NCBI GenBank assembly: GCA_023261185.1
Contig: JALRJN010000094.1
Span: 1 to 37,067, forward strand
DNA length: 37,067 nt
DNA from: Porticoccus sp.
Lineage (GTDB): Bacteria > Pseudomonadota > Gammaproteobacteria > Pseudomonadales > Porticoccaceae
Direction of reading: 5' to 3'
In this document: positions 7,343 through 16,645 of the stretch, in pieces
Numbering within the stretch: the first letter of the stretch is position 1
Layout of the letters: each line of letters starts with the position of its first letter
Notes under the pieces: model-generated
What the model was told of the DNA's origin: nothing
The model's database searches: none
Seen by the model: only the letters and a program-made list of their open reading frames with translations
Made by a program: the position numbers and the translations under genes

Positions 7343-8044
7343 ATGGCGGGTTTCGATAAGGTGGTGAGCACCTACGAAGAAGCGATGGCAGGTCTCGAAG
7401 ATGGCATGACCGTGATTGCTGGCGGTTTTGGTATTTGTGGTATTCCCGAAAATCTGATCAAGCAGATCAAGAAAATGGGCACCAAGGACCTCACTATTGT
7501 TTCCAACAACTGTGGTATTGATGGATTTGGTCTGGGCATTCTGCTGGAAGATCGTCAGATCAAGAAAATGGTCTCTTCCTATGTGGGTGAGAACAAATTG
7601 TTTGAAGAGCAACTGCTCTCTGGCCAGCTGGAAGTGGAACTGACGCCCCAGGGCACTCTGGCAGAAAAAATGCGCGCTGCGGGCGCTGGTATTCCTGCGT
7701 TCTATACGGCCACCGGTTACGGTACCGATATTGGTGAAGGCAAGGATGTGCGCGAGTTTGACGGCCGAAAATACATTTTGGAAGAGTCTATTCAGGGCGA
7801 TTTTTCCATTGTTAAAGCGTGGAAAGCAGACCGTTACGGTAACGCGATCTACCGCAACACAGCCATGAACTTCAACCCCATGGCCGCCACCGCTGGCAAG
7901 ATCTGCGTGATGGAAGTGGAAGAGATTGTTGAACCTGGCGAACTGGACCCGATGTATGTACATACCCCCGGTATTTACGTAGATCGTCTGATTCAGGGTA
8001 CGTTTGAAAAACGTATTGAAATCCGCACAGTTCGCGAAGGTTAA
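7343..8044 (+). CDS. scoA: 3-oxoacid (succinyl-CoA:acetoacetate) CoA-transferase subunit A
   Basis: The 233-residue alpha subunit of a family I CoA-transferase, which moves CoA from succinyl-CoA onto acetoacetate or related 3-oxoacids. The family's early motif is [13 protein letters not shown], followed by [12 protein letters not shown] and the conserved [12 protein letters not shown] segment. A strong ribosome site (GAGGAGAAAAAG) precedes the ATG. Subunit B follows after 14 bp, and a 3-hydroxybutyrate dehydrogenase lies further downstream, giving a coherent ketone-body or polyhydroxybutyrate breakdown pathway feeding acetyl-CoA. Confidence 0.95.
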   Translation: MAGFDKVVSTYEEAMAGLEDGMTVIAGGFGICGIPENLIKQIKKMGTKDLTIVSNNCGIDGFGLGILLEDRQIKKMVSSYVGENKLFEEQLLSGQLEVELTPQGTLAEKMRAAGAGIPAFYTATGYGTDIGEGKDVREFDGRKYILEESIQGDFSIVKAWKADRYGNAIYRNTAMNFNPMAATAGKICVMEVEEIVEPGELDPMYVHTPGIYVDRLIQGTFEKRIEIRTVREG

Positions 8045-8058
8045 GAGGAGAGACAATC

Positions 8059-8715
8059 ATGGCACTTTCTCGTGATCAAATGGCTATCCGTGTTGCCCGC
8101 GAGCTACAGGATGGTTACTACGTAAACCTCGGTATTGGTATCCCCACGCTGGTGGCGAACCATGTGCCGGAAGGTATGGAAGTTATGCTGCAGTCCGAAA
8201 ACGGCCTGCTGGGTATGGGACCGTTCCCAACAGAAGATCAGGTTGATCCCGATCTGATCAATGCCGGTAAGCAGACTGTAACCACGGCCACTGGTGCTTC
8301 CATTTTCTCATCGGCTGAGTCCTTCGCCATGATCCGCGGTGGTCATGTGGACCTGACCGTGCTTGGCGCGTTCGAAGTGGACGTGAACGGCAACATCGCT
8401 TCCTGGATGATTCCCGGTAAGCTGGTAAAAGGTATGGGCGGCGCAATGGACCTGGTAGCCGGTGCCGATAACATCATCGTGTTGATGACCCACGCCGACA
8501 AATACGGTAACTCCAAGCTGCTGCCGGAGTGTACCCTGCCATTGACCGGTGCGGGCTGTATCAAGAATGTACTGACCGACCTGGCTTTCATTCAGATCTA
8601 TGATGGCAAGTTCCACCTGGTGGAGCGTGCGCCTGGCGTATCTGTTGAAGAGATCGTGGAAAAGACTGGCGGTGAGCTGGTTGTTCCCGACAACGTGCCG
8701 GAAATGCAGTTCTGA
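8059..8715 (+). CDS. scoB: 3-oxoacid CoA-transferase subunit B
   Basis: The 218-residue beta subunit, partner of scoA. The catalytic glutamate is in [10 protein letters not shown] (E47), which forms the covalent glutamyl-CoA thioester in this family. The N-terminal [15 protein letters not shown] and the later [17 protein letters not shown] motif are typical. A good ribosome site (AAGAGGAGAG) lies before the ATG. A terminator 17 bp past the stop closes the scoAB transcript. Confidence 0.96.
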   Translation: MALSRDQMAIRVARELQDGYYVNLGIGIPTLVANHVPEGMEVMLQSENGLLGMGPFPTEDQVDPDLINAGKQTVTTATGASIFSSAESFAMIRGGHVDLTVLGAFEVDVNGNIASWMIPGKLVKGMGGAMDLVAGADNIIVLMTHADKYGNSKLLPECTLPLTGAGCIKNVLTDLAFIQIYDGKFHLVERAPGVSVEEIVEKTGGELVVPDNVPEMQF

Positions 8716-8731
8716 TTCTCTGGCGCTGTCA

Positions 8732-8762
8732 AAAAAGGCTCCCTGTTTGGGGGCCTTTTTTT
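8732..8762 (+). terminator. Rho-independent terminator after scoB
   Basis: AAAAAGGCTCCC pairs with GGGGGCCTTTTTT (one G-T pair) around a TGTTT loop and runs into a T-tract. It lies 17 bp after the scoB stop. Confidence 0.85.
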
Positions 8763-8907
8763 ATGCCTGTCGTCGGCAGCAAAGGCTTTTTTGTATTGCC
8801 GGCTGAATGGCTTAAACTGTTTGCTCCCATAGATTTTGCAATCGTCAATCCAATTGTTCGCCCACCATCTACCCCGGGCTGACACCATCCATTTCGTGAG
8901 GTGATTT

Positions 8908-9690
8908 ATGTTGAAAGGTAAAACTGCATTGGTGACTGGTTCCAGCAGTGGCATTGGCTATGCCATGGCTGAGCGTCTGGCAGATGCCGGTGCCAATATT
9001 GTGTTACACGGTCTGATGGACCCTGCAGAAGGCGCTGCCCTGGCGAAGGAGTTTGAGTCCCGCTTTGGTGTCGAGTGTCTGTTCAGCAATGCTGATATTT
9101 CCACTGCCGAGGGTAACGAAGCGCTGGTTAATGCCTCGCTGGAAAAGTTTGGTCAGGTGGACATTCTCATCAACAACGCTGGCATTCAGTTCACCGCCTC
9201 TGTTGAAGATTTTCCCGTGGCGAAGTGGGATGCCATCATCGCCATCAACCTCAGTTCCGCATTTCACACCACACGCCTGCTGGTGCCCGGTATGCAGGAG
9301 CGCGGCTGGGGCCGCATTATTAACATTGCCTCCGTACACGGCCTGGTGGCGTCCCTGCAGAAGGCAGCCTACGTTGCGGCCAAGCACGGCATTGTCGGCC
9401 TCACCAAGGTGGTGGCGCTGGAGAACGCAGAAAAAGGTGTCACCGCCAATGCCATCTGCCCGGGTTGGGTGGATACCGAACTGGTGGCGGCCCAATTTCA
9501 AGCAACTGCGGATCGGGATGGCGTCAGTTTTGAAGAGGGCAAGCGGCGCACCATTATTGCCAAACAGCCGGTGCCCAAGGCGACCCAGCCCTCTGCGCTG
9601 GGTGACCTGGCGGTGTTCCTGTGCTCAGATGCCGCTGCCACCATTACCGGTGCAAGCCTGCCCGTGGATGGTGGTTGGACCGCCCAGTAA
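8908..9690 (+). CDS. bdhA: 3-hydroxybutyrate dehydrogenase (short-chain dehydrogenase)
   Basis: A 260-residue SDR enzyme, expected to oxidise D-3-hydroxybutyrate to acetoacetate with NAD+. It has the cofactor motif TGSSSGIG (10-17), NNAG (89-92) and the catalytic S142, Y155, K159 set in ASVHGLVAS and YVAAK. The region VHGLVASLQKAAYVAAKHG and the QPVPKATQPSALGDLAVFL tail resemble known 3-hydroxybutyrate dehydrogenases rather than generic SDRs. The ATG follows GTGAGGTGAT. It has its own start region after the scoB terminator. Acetoacetate from this step would be activated by ScoAB. Confidence 0.9.
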   Translation: MLKGKTALVTGSSSGIGYAMAERLADAGANIVLHGLMDPAEGAALAKEFESRFGVECLFSNADISTAEGNEALVNASLEKFGQVDILINNAGIQFTASVEDFPVAKWDAIIAINLSSAFHTTRLLVPGMQERGWGRIINIASVHGLVASLQKAAYVAAKHGIVGLTKVVALENAEKGVTANAICPGWVDTELVAAQFQATADRDGVSFEEGKRRTIIAKQPVPKATQPSALGDLAVFLCSDAAATITGASLPVDGGWTAQ

Positions 9691-9792
9691 AGCCATTCTG
9701 CGGGCAGTCAGAGAGGGTTTGCTGTAGAATCCGCGGCTTCCATTAATTCGGATGCTGCGCGTTGAAGTGCGGTGCCAGTCAACAGGTCAGGT

Positions 9793-11109
9793 ATGTCAGG
9801 CAAAGTTGGATTTATCTCTCTCGGCTGCCCCAAGGCGCTAGTGGACTCTGAACGTATTCTCACCCAACTGCGGTTGGAAGGTTACGAAGTGTCTCCAAGT
9901 TATGAGAATGCCGATGTGGTGGTGGTTAACACTTGCGGTTTTCTCGATAGTGCCAAACAGGAATCCCTGGATGCCATCGGCGAAGCCATGGCGGAAAACG
10001 GTCGGGTGATTGTGACCGGCTGCATGGGTGGTGACGAAAAAGCCATTCGCGATGTTCACCCGGACGTATTGGCGGTTTCCGGCCCCCATCAATACGAGGC
10101 GGTGGTTGGCGCTGTGCACGAATACGTGCCACCCAGTGCCGAGCACAACCCCTATGTGGACCTGGTGCCGCAGCAGGGCGTCAAGCTGACACCTCGCCAC
10201 TATTCCTACCTGAAAATTTCCGAGGGCTGCAACCACCGTTGCAGCTTCTGCATTATCCCTTCCATTCGCGGCGATCTGGTGAGCCGACCGATCGGCAATG
10301 TGATGGATGAAGCAGAGCGCCTGGTGAATGCGGGTACCAAAGAGTTGCTTGTGATCTCTCAGGACACCAGCGCCTATGGTGTGGATGTGAAATTCCGCAC
10401 CGGCTTCTGGCAGGGCAAGCCAGTGAAGACCCATATGCAGCAACTTTGTGAAGCCTTGGGTGAGCTGGGGGTATGGGTGCGTCTGCATTATGTCTATCCC
10501 TATCCCCATGTGGACAATGTGTTGCCACTGATGGCGGAGGGCAAGATTCTTCCCTATCTGGACATTCCCTTTCAGCACGCTCACCCAGAGGTGCTGAAGG
10601 CAATGAAGCGTCCGGCCAATGAGGAAAAGGTACTGGAGCGGATTCGCCGTTGGCGGGAAATCTGCCCCGACCTGACATTGCGCAGTACCTTTATTGTTGG
10701 CTTCCCGGGTGAGACCGAGGAGCATTTTCAGTACCTGCTGGACTGGTTGCAGGAAGCTCAGCTCGACCGCGTTGGTTGTTTCAAATACGAGGCGGTGGAC
10801 GGTGCTCCGGCCAACGAGCTTCCCGGTGCTGTGCCGGAAGAGGTGAAGCAGGATCGCTGGGAGCGCTTTATGGAAACCCAGCAGGCCATCAGTGCAGAGC
10901 GTTTACAGCGCAAGGTCGGCAGCACCATTGAGGTATTGATTGACGAAGTCGATGACGAAGGCGCCATTGGCCGCTCCAGTGCCGATGCGCCGGAGATCGA
11001 CGGCAATGTATTCCTGGATGGCGAATTTGGTCTACAGCCCGGTGACTTGGTGAAAGCCCGGGTGGTTGAGGCGGAAGAGTACGATCTGGTAGCGGAGTTG
11101 ATTTCGTAG
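9793..11109 (+). CDS. rimO: Ribosomal protein S12 (Asp88) methylthiotransferase RimO
   Basis: Radical SAM/UPF0004 enzyme that adds a methylthio group to an aspartate of ribosomal protein S12. The N-terminal cluster cysteines are in [17 protein letters not shown] and TGCMGG. The radical SAM triad is in [14 protein letters not shown], and a C-terminal TRAM domain ends [21 protein letters not shown] chose ATG 9793 ([14 protein letters not shown]), preceded by an AGGTCAGG ribosome site and matching the usual family start; an in-frame GTG at 9772 is the alternative. Length about 438 residues, normal. It converges on slyD. Confidence 0.97.
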   Translation: MSGKVGFISLGCPKALVDSERILTQLRLEGYEVSPSYENADVVVVNTCGFLDSAKQESLDAIGEAMAENGRVIVTGCMGGDEKAIRDVHPDVLAVSGPHQYEAVVGAVHEYVPPSAEHNPYVDLVPQQGVKLTPRHYSYLKISEGCNHRCSFCIIPSIRGDLVSRPIGNVMDEAERLVNAGTKELLVISQDTSAYGVDVKFRTGFWQGKPVKTHMQQLCEALGELGVWVRLHYVYPYPHVDNVLPLMAEGKILPYLDIPFQHAHPEVLKAMKRPANEEKVLERIRRWREICPDLTLRSTFIVGFPGETEEHFQYLLDWLQEAQLDRVGCFKYEAVDGAPANELPGAVPEEVKQDRWERFMETQQAISAERLQRKVGSTIEVLIDEVDDEGAIGRSSADAPEIDGNVFLDGEFGLQPGDLVKARVVEAEEYDLVAELIS

Positions 11110-11139
11110 TTTTAGTTGTTGCTAACAAAACAGGGCAAT

Positions 11140-11171
11140 AAAAAAGGCCAGCTGGAAAGCTGGCCTTTTTT
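11140..11171. terminator. Bidirectional terminator between rimO and slyD
   Basis: A perfect 14-bp stem, AAAAAAGGCCAGCT against AGCTGGCCTTTTTT, with a GGAA loop. A- and T-tracts on both sides make it work in both directions for the convergent genes. Confidence 0.93.
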
Positions 11172-11187
11172 ATGGGGGTGAGCAGAC

Positions 11188-11670
11188 TTAGTGCTGGTGT
11201 CCGCCGGCACCGTGAACATGGCCATGGGCCAGTTCTTCTTCGCTAGCTTCACGGACAGTTTCAATCTTCACGTCAAAGGTCAGGTCTTTGCCCGCCAACG
11301 GGTGGTTGCCATCAACGGTGACTGTTTCGTCAGAGGCGGCAGTTACCACTACGGATACGGGGCCGGAGGGGGTTTGTGCTTCAAAACGCATGCCCGGGTT
11401 CACTTCTTCGATACCCTGGAATGCTTCGCGTGGCACTTCCTGTACCAGGTGATCCTGGTACTCACCATAGGCGTCCGCAGCTGGAACGGTGACTTTCATG
11501 GAGTCGCCTTCAGTTTTGCCTTCCATCGCCTGTTCAAGGCCAGGAATAATATTTTTGTGGCCATGAATGTAGGCCAGAGGCGCATCATCGGTAGACGAAT
11601 CCAGCTGAACGCCTTCCTCGTCGGTGAGTGTGTAATGAAAGAGCACGACGGCGTTTTCAGTGATATTCAT
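11188..11670 (-). CDS. slyD: FKBP-type peptidyl-prolyl isomerase SlyD
   Basis: A 160-residue cytosolic prolyl isomerase and chaperone. The FKBP core starts with VVLFHYTLTDEEGVQLDSS, then IHGHKNIIPGLEQAMEGK and an insert-in-flap region (PADAYGEY through the NHPLAGKDLTFDVKI motif). The C-terminal tail is short and histidine-rich (HGHVHGAGGHQH), consistent with metal binding; it is shorter than the E. coli tail and lacks its cysteines. It may help nickel handling, but no hydrogenase genes are nearby. ATG chosen at 11670. Confidence 0.95.
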   Translation of the reverse strand: MNITENAVVLFHYTLTDEEGVQLDSSTDDAPLAYIHGHKNIIPGLEQAMEGKTEGDSMKVTVPAADAYGEYQDHLVQEVPREAFQGIEEVNPGMRFEAQTPSGPVSVVVTAASDETVTVDGNHPLAGKDLTFDVKIETVREASEEELAHGHVHGAGGHQH

Positions 11671-11934
11671 TTGGATACCTTCTACTGGAGATGAATTTCT
11701 AATGAGGGAGGCATTATCCGTGATGAGATTCCATTTGCCAAGGAAGGGGGGTACTAGAGACTTTTTTCCAATTTTTTTGACCGAGCAAGGCCTTTATGGT
11801 CACTTCATCTGGTAACCGGGTCAGGATTTTCCCGTGACGATTTTTCGTTGTTTGTCAAAGAGCGTTGCCTGCGGCGGGCTGGCGGCTGAGTGGCTGCTAG
11901 CAATGGGTTGGAATATCAGATCGATTTTTAGAAA

Positions 11935-11950
11935 CTACTACCTATAGTGG
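11935..11950 (+). promoter_or_regulatory. Upstream NrdR-like box
   Basis: CTACTACCTATAGTGG matches the NrdR consensus ACACWATATATWGTGT at 11 of 16 positions. It starts exactly 31 bp before the second box, the three-helical-turn spacing typical of paired NrdR boxes. Confidence 0.6.
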
Positions 11951-11965
11951 TTGCTCTGGCCAACA

Positions 11966-11981
11966 GCACTAGATATTGTAT
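11966..11981 (+). promoter_or_regulatory. Downstream NrdR-like box
   Basis: GCACTAGATATTGTAT matches the NrdR consensus at 13 of 16 positions. It overlaps a -10-like TATACT at 11979, which would allow repression of nrdJab when dATP is abundant. Confidence 0.7.
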
Positions 11982-12139
11982 ACTCCATCCAGTTCAGCAA
12001 CTATTTACCCGTTCATCATAAGGCGACTCAAGAGTGCCGAAACCGGGTAAATTGGGGGGGAAGTTGCAGCAACGCTTTCCTCTGCAGGACCTTCAAAGAT
12101 TGCTCAAGCCACATACTGCACAAGGAAACAAGCACCGCC

Positions 12140-14290
12140 ATGTCGATAGAAGCCCTAAAAACCGCAGACGAGCCTTCCCCCATCGAAATCAAACTCCAGC
12201 CAGCCTCAGATGACATCTGGGATAAAAAATATCGCCTCAAGGATAAAAGCGGTAATCCGGTTGATGAAACCATCGATGCGACCTATAGCCGGGTTGCCCG
12301 TGCGCTGTCCGAGGTGGAAGAACCGGCAAAACAGGAACACTGGTACGAGCGTTTTCTCTGGGCACTGCGCAACGGGGCCATTCCTGCAGGCCGGATTATT
12401 TCCAACGCTGGTGCTCTGGAGCACAAGCCCGCCACCTCCACAATCAACTGCACGGTGTCCGGCACCATTCAGGATTCGATGCTGGATATCCTGGAAAAGA
12501 ATCTCGAGGCGGGACTGACTCTGAAAGCCGGTTGCGGTATCGGCTATGAATTTTCAACACTGCGCCCGAAAGGCGCCTATGTGTCTGGTGCCGGTGCCTA
12601 TACCTCCGGCCCTCTGTCCTTTATGGATATCTTCGACAAGATGTGTTTTACGGTGTCATCCGCTGGCGGTCGCCGCGGTGCGCAGATGGCGACCTTTGAT
12701 GTCAGTCACCCGGACGTGGTGGACTTTATCCGCGCCAAGCGCGAGGACGGTCGCCTGCGTCAGTTCAACCTGTCACTGCTGGTGACCGAGGAGTTCATGG
12801 AAGCGGTCAAGGCGGATGATGAGTGGTCACTCTGTTTCCCGATCTCGCCGAAAGAGGTAGAGCAGGGAACGGTTGATCCCGCCGATGAAACCATTGTCTG
12901 GCGCGAGTTCCCGTCAACGGAAGGTTACATTGCCAACGATGAGGGTCTGGTGGCGTGCCGTATCTACCGCACAGTGAAGGCGCGTCAGCTGTGGAACGTC
13001 ATTATGAGTTCCACCTACGACTACGCCGAGCCGGGCTTTATTCTGATCGACAAGGTGAATCAGCAGAACAATAACTGGTACTGCGAAAATATCCGTGCCA
13101 CCAACCCCTGTGGTGAGCAGCCCCTGCCACCCTACGGTAGTTGTCTGTTGGGCTCTATTAATCTCACCAAATTTGTTCTTGATCCATTCACTGACCGCGC
13201 GCGCTTCGACTGGGATAACTACCGCGAGGTGGTGTCGGTATTTACCCGCATGCTGGATAACGTGGTTGAGATCAACGGCCTGCCGCTGGAAGGTCAGCGT
13301 AACGAGATCACTCGCAAGCGCCGCCACGGCATGGGTTTCCTTGGTCTCGGTTCCACCATGACTATGCTCAAAGTGCCCTATGGCAGTAAGGAATCCCTGG
13401 AGCTGACCGAGCGTGTCTCCCGCGAGATGGCACTGGCCGGTTGGCACACAGGACTGGAACTGGCCAAGGAAAAAGGACCGGCTCCGATCATGGACGAAGA
13501 GTTCGAAGTCACCGAAGCCATGATGCGCCTGCGCCCGGAAATGGCCAACGATGGCATTGTGGTAGGTGACAAGCTGAAGGGTAAGGTTCTGCAGGCCCGC
13601 TACAGCCGTTACATGCAGAAGGTCGCAGAAGTGGCACCGGAGCTGGTGGACGAGATTGCCGCGGTCGGCTGCCGTTTTACCCACCATTCCTCCATTGCGC
13701 CTACCGGCACCATTTCCCTGTCGCTGGCCAACAATGCCAGCAATGGTATTGAGCCCAGCTTTGCACATCACTACGCCCGCAATGTGATCCGTGAGGGCAA
13801 GAAGTCGAAGGAGAAGGTGGACGTATTCTCCTATGAGCTGCTGGCCTACCGGGAGCTGGTCAATCCCCGCGCCATGCCCTTCAGTGACGACCCGGCGGAA
13901 AAACTGCCCGACTATTTTGTCTCCAGTGAAGATATCAAACCGAAGCAGCATGTGGATGTTCAGGCTGCATCCCAGCGCTGGGTGGATTCATCCATCTCGA
14001 AAACTATCAATGTCCCCACTGACTGCGATTTTGAGGACTTCAAGGATATCTATCTGTATGCCTACGAGAATGGACTCAAGGGATGTACGACTTTCCGCTT
14101 TAATCCCGAGGCCTTCCAGGGCGTGCTGGTGAAAGATAAAGACCTGGAAAACACCACCTACCGCTTTACCCTGGAAGACGGCTCCACCGTCGAGCTGAAG
14201 GGTAATGAGGAAGTGGAATACGACGGCGAGATCCATACGGCCGCCAATCTCTTTGATGCCTTGAAAGAAGGCTACTACGGCAAATTCTGA
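12140..14290 (+). CDS. nrdJa: Adenosylcobalamin-dependent ribonucleotide reductase, large part (NrdJa)
   Basis: Catalytic part of a class II ribonucleotide reductase, which makes deoxyribonucleotides with a B12-derived thiyl radical and works with or without oxygen. From ATG 12140 (MSIEALKTADEP) it is 716 residues. Active-site landmarks: C104 in INCTVSG, the radical cysteine and glutamate in NPCGEQ (C324, E326), CLLGSINLTKFV, and the phosphate-binding APTGTISLSLANNASNGIEP. It lacks the C-terminal redox cysteines; these are in the next gene, the split arrangement known from Pseudomonas aeruginosa NrdJa/NrdJb. An earlier TTG at 11951 would add an unrelated leader across the NrdR boxes and is rejected. 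NrdR control is likely. Confidence 0.94.
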   Translation: MSIEALKTADEPSPIEIKLQPASDDIWDKKYRLKDKSGNPVDETIDATYSRVARALSEVEEPAKQEHWYERFLWALRNGAIPAGRIISNAGALEHKPATSTINCTVSGTIQDSMLDILEKNLEAGLTLKAGCGIGYEFSTLRPKGAYVSGAGAYTSGPLSFMDIFDKMCFTVSSAGGRRGAQMATFDVSHPDVVDFIRAKREDGRLRQFNLSLLVTEEFMEAVKADDEWSLCFPISPKEVEQGTVDPADETIVWREFPSTEGYIANDEGLVACRIYRTVKARQLWNVIMSSTYDYAEPGFILIDKVNQQNNNWYCENIRATNPCGEQPLPPYGSCLLGSINLTKFVLDPFTDRARFDWDNYREVVSVFTRMLDNVVEINGLPLEGQRNEITRKRRHGMGFLGLGSTMTMLKVPYGSKESLELTERVSREMALAGWHTGLELAKEKGPAPIMDEEFEVTEAMMRLRPEMANDGIVVGDKLKGKVLQARYSRYMQKVAEVAPELVDEIAAVGCRFTHHSSIAPTGTISLSLANNASNGIEPSFAHHYARNVIREGKKSKEKVDVFSYELLAYRELVNPRAMPFSDDPAEKLPDYFVSSEDIKPKQHVDVQAASQRWVDSSISKTINVPTDCDFEDFKDIYLYAYENGLKGCTTFRFNPEAFQGVLVKDKDLENTTYRFTLEDGSTVELKGNEEVEYDGEIHTAANLFDALKEGYYGKF

Positions 14291-14304
14291 GCGGAACAAC
14301 TGAC

Positions 14305-15012
14305 ATGACTGTAAAACTCGACAAAAAAATCATCGGCTACAAGGTGGTCACGCCGTCCAATGACGAGGCCCTCCCGGAAGAAAAACCCGCTGCATCTGAT
14401 CTGGATCGCTCCATTGAGCAGATGCACGAAAATCTCGGCCGCCCGGAAGAACTCCACGGCTCCACCTACAAGGTGAAGACGCCGCTGTCCGATCACGCGC
14501 TCTATATCACCATCAACGATATCGTGCTTAACCAGGGCACCGACCACGAGCAGCGCCGCCCCTTCGAGATTTTCATCAACTCGAAAAACATGGACCAGTT
14601 CCAGTGGGTGGTTGCCCTGACCCGGGTTATCTCTGCGGTGTTCCGCAAGGGTGGTGATTGCACCTTCCTGGCGGAAGAGCTGAAAGCAGTGTTCGATCCC
14701 CAGGGCGGTTACTTCAAGCGCGGTGGCAAATTCATGCCCTCACTGGTGGCGGAAATTGGCGAGGCCATTGAAGATCACTTGACCAAGATCGGCATGATCC
14801 AGACCCCGGAACTGGGTGATCACCAGAAAGCGATTCTGGCTGAAAAGCGCGCCGAATATGAAGCGGCCAGCGCTCCGGCAGCTCCTGTCGCGAAACCCAG
14901 TAACCCGTTTCCCGAAAGTGCTCAGCTCTGCCAGAAATGTATGACCAAGGCAGTGATCCTTATGGATGGCTGCATGACCTGCCTGAATTGTGGGGACTCG
15001 AAGTGCGGATGA
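14305..15012 (+). CDS. nrdJb: Class II ribonucleotide reductase, small part (NrdJb)
   Basis: A 235-residue protein corresponding to the C-terminal part of single-chain NrdJ. It carries the TSCPD-like domain (FEIFINSKNMDQFQWVVALT, ISAVFRKGGD) and a cysteine-rich end with CQKC, CMTCLNC and KCG. The tail should shuttle electrons from thioredoxin to the NrdJa active site. It starts 14 bp after nrdJa on the same transcript. In P. aeruginosa both halves are needed for activity. A linker rich in Ala and Pro (about 188-205) separates the domain from the redox tail. Confidence 0.92.
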   Translation: MTVKLDKKIIGYKVVTPSNDEALPEEKPAASDLDRSIEQMHENLGRPEELHGSTYKVKTPLSDHALYITINDIVLNQGTDHEQRRPFEIFINSKNMDQFQWVVALTRVISAVFRKGGDCTFLAEELKAVFDPQGGYFKRGGKFMPSLVAEIGEAIEDHLTKIGMIQTPELGDHQKAILAEKRAEYEAASAPAAPVAKPSNPFPESAQLCQKCMTKAVILMDGCMTCLNCGDSKCG

Positions 15013-15054
15013 ATTAACTCCAGTCAAAAAAATATCCGCATGAATGGGGAGATT

Positions 15055-15079
15055 AGCCGGGGAATACCCGGCTTTTTTT
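15055..15079 (+). terminator. Rho-independent terminator after nrdJb
   Basis: AGCCGGG pairs with CCCGGCT around GAATA, followed by a run of seven T. It lies 43 bp after the nrdJb stop. Confidence 0.92.
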
Positions 15080-15179
15080 CCGCTACCGAAAAGTGGTAAC
15101 CAGCCCCTCCGGGGTAGACCTCAGTTGGTCGGGCATGGGATAACATGCTCACTGTGGATGATCTGGAAAGGGGGACTCT

Positions 15180-16616
15180 TTGAAATTTTCCAATCTGCCC
15201 CGCATCAATTCCTTGCCGGGACTGGCCTTTATCGCCCTGCTGCTGGCGGTGTTGCCGCTGGTGGTTGCCCTGCTGACCTCGACCCTGTACGTCAATCGAC
15301 TCAACCAACAGGGGCAGGAGGCAATCCACCAGGCAACCATTCTGGCCAATGCCAGCCAGACTATGTCCGACTCCCTGATCGCCATGGAGCGCAGTGCCCG
15401 ACAGTACAATGTGTTGCTGGATAAAGAGCTATTCAATGTCTACCTCGAGCACCGGGCAACGTTCAATGAGGCGTTGAGGCAGTTAGTGGGTGTACCGATG
15501 GAAGCCAATGTCGTCACCTTGCAACAGCAGATTCAGGTGGCAGAAGAGCAGATCTACGAGGGACTACAAACGGTGCTCCTGGGTACCGAAGAGTCGGCGG
15601 AATTGCTGGCCGGATTCGATGCCATTAACGTCAGGGTCAAGACCATCCGCGATGAGGCCGCGGAATTGAAGTCGCGCGCAGTGGCGCAGTTACAACAATC
15701 GGCGCAGCGCGCCAAAAGCCTGATGTCCTGGCAACTGGCGGGATTGTTGCCCATTTTACTGTTTGTGGTGTACATGTTTGCGGCGCGGGTCTTGAAACCC
15801 ATCCGACAATTGGATGCTGCGATCCGTAGACTGGGTCGCGGCGAGCTGGATAGTCCGGTACAGGTGGTCGGTCCCCACGACTTGCAGGAACTCGGTCTCA
15901 GTCTCGACTGGATGCGGCAGCGCATCAATGAGTTGGAAGGGCAAAAAAATCGCTTTCTGCAGCACATGTCACACGAGTTGAAAACACCCTTGACCAGTTT
16001 GCGCGAGGGCTCGCAACTGTTGAGCGAAGGCACCCTGGGGGAGCTCGGTGAGGATCAGCAGGAGGTGGCCGAGCTGTTGAAGCACAATGTGATTCGCCTG
16101 CAGCAACAGATCGAGAATCTGCTGCGTTTCAGCGTTGCGCAATCCCATAACGTCGCCCCTAACAACAGTGTATTCCCCATGGATGAGCTGCTGGAGGAAG
16201 TGCTCCGGGACCAGCAGTTGGCACTGCAGAACAAATCGTTGCAGCTGACGGTTGAGGCCGCCCCGTTGATGGTGACGGCGGATCGGGAAAAACTGCGGAC
16301 GGTGATCGACAACCTGCTGTCCAACGCGGTGAAGTACTCACCCCAAGGCGGTCGGGTAAGCGTTGCCATGGGACTGCGTGGTCAGCAACTGGAAATTGAG
16401 GTACAGGACAGCGGACCGGGGATTCCGGAGAATGAACGAGAGAAAGTATTTGAGGCGTTTTATCAGGGGTCGATTCCGGCCAGGAGTGCGGTGAAGGGCT
16501 CTGGGATTGGGTTGTCCGTGTGCCGCGCTTACGTTCAATCACAGGGTGGTGAGATTCTGGTCGCCCCGTCTAGCCAGGGGGCCCGGCTGTGTGTTTTGAT
16601 CCCTCAACCGCAATAA
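15180..16616 (+). CDS. glrK: Sensor histidine kinase GlrK (QseE-like)
   Basis: A 478-residue membrane sensor kinase. TM1 lies about 14-36, a periplasmic helical sensor region spans 40-183, TM2 is about 184-203, and HAMP follows. The HisKA domain has phospho-acceptor H265 in QHMSHELKTPL; the ATPase domain shows DNLLSNAVKYSP, DSGPGIP and GSGIGLSV. The start is a TTG at 15180, preceded by AAAGGGGGA at suitable distance; no in-frame ATG is better placed. The order kinase, QseG-type lipoprotein, sigma-54 regulator matches E. coli glrK-qseG-glrR, so the identification rests on both sequence and context. It should phosphorylate GlrR in response to envelope signals. Confidence 0.9.
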   Translation: MKFSNLPRINSLPGLAFIALLLAVLPLVVALLTSTLYVNRLNQQGQEAIHQATILANASQTMSDSLIAMERSARQYNVLLDKELFNVYLEHRATFNEALRQLVGVPMEANVVTLQQQIQVAEEQIYEGLQTVLLGTEESAELLAGFDAINVRVKTIRDEAAELKSRAVAQLQQSAQRAKSLMSWQLAGLLPILLFVVYMFAARVLKPIRQLDAAIRRLGRGELDSPVQVVGPHDLQELGLSLDWMRQRINELEGQKNRFLQHMSHELKTPLTSLREGSQLLSEGTLGELGEDQQEVAELLKHNVIRLQQQIENLLRFSVAQSHNVAPNNSVFPMDELLEEVLRDQQLALQNKSLQLTVEAAPLMVTADREKLRTVIDNLLSNAVKYSPQGGRVSVAMGLRGQQLEIEVQDSGPGIPENEREKVFEAFYQGSIPARSAVKGSGIGLSVCRAYVQSQGGEILVAPSSQGARLCVLIPQPQ

Positions 16617-16645
16617 GTGGCTTCAAGGGTAAGGTAGTGGCAAAA

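Larger units (their letters stand above)
11671..12139. other. 469-bp intergenic region upstream of nrdJa
   Basis: This separates divergent slyD and nrdJa. An in-frame open stretch runs from a TTG at 11951 into nrdJa, but it crosses the regulatory boxes and lacks homology to the reductase, so I treat it as untranslated leader. I see two NrdR-like boxes and a -10-like TATACT (11979-11984). I looked for a cobalamin riboswitch B12-box and did not find one. Confidence 0.6.

Noticed and set aside
9838-10725. Long open frame antisense to rimO
   Set aside because: A shadow of a well-recognised gene, His/Gln-rich with no family resemblance.
11951-12139. N-terminal extension of NrdJa from a TTG
   Set aside because: It crosses both NrdR boxes and a -10-like element, and the residues do not resemble class II reductases. 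ATG 12140 gives the normal length.
11750-12139. Cobalamin riboswitch before nrdJa
   Set aside because: I looked for the B12-box and flanking helices and did not see them; the reductase can be NrdR-controlled instead.
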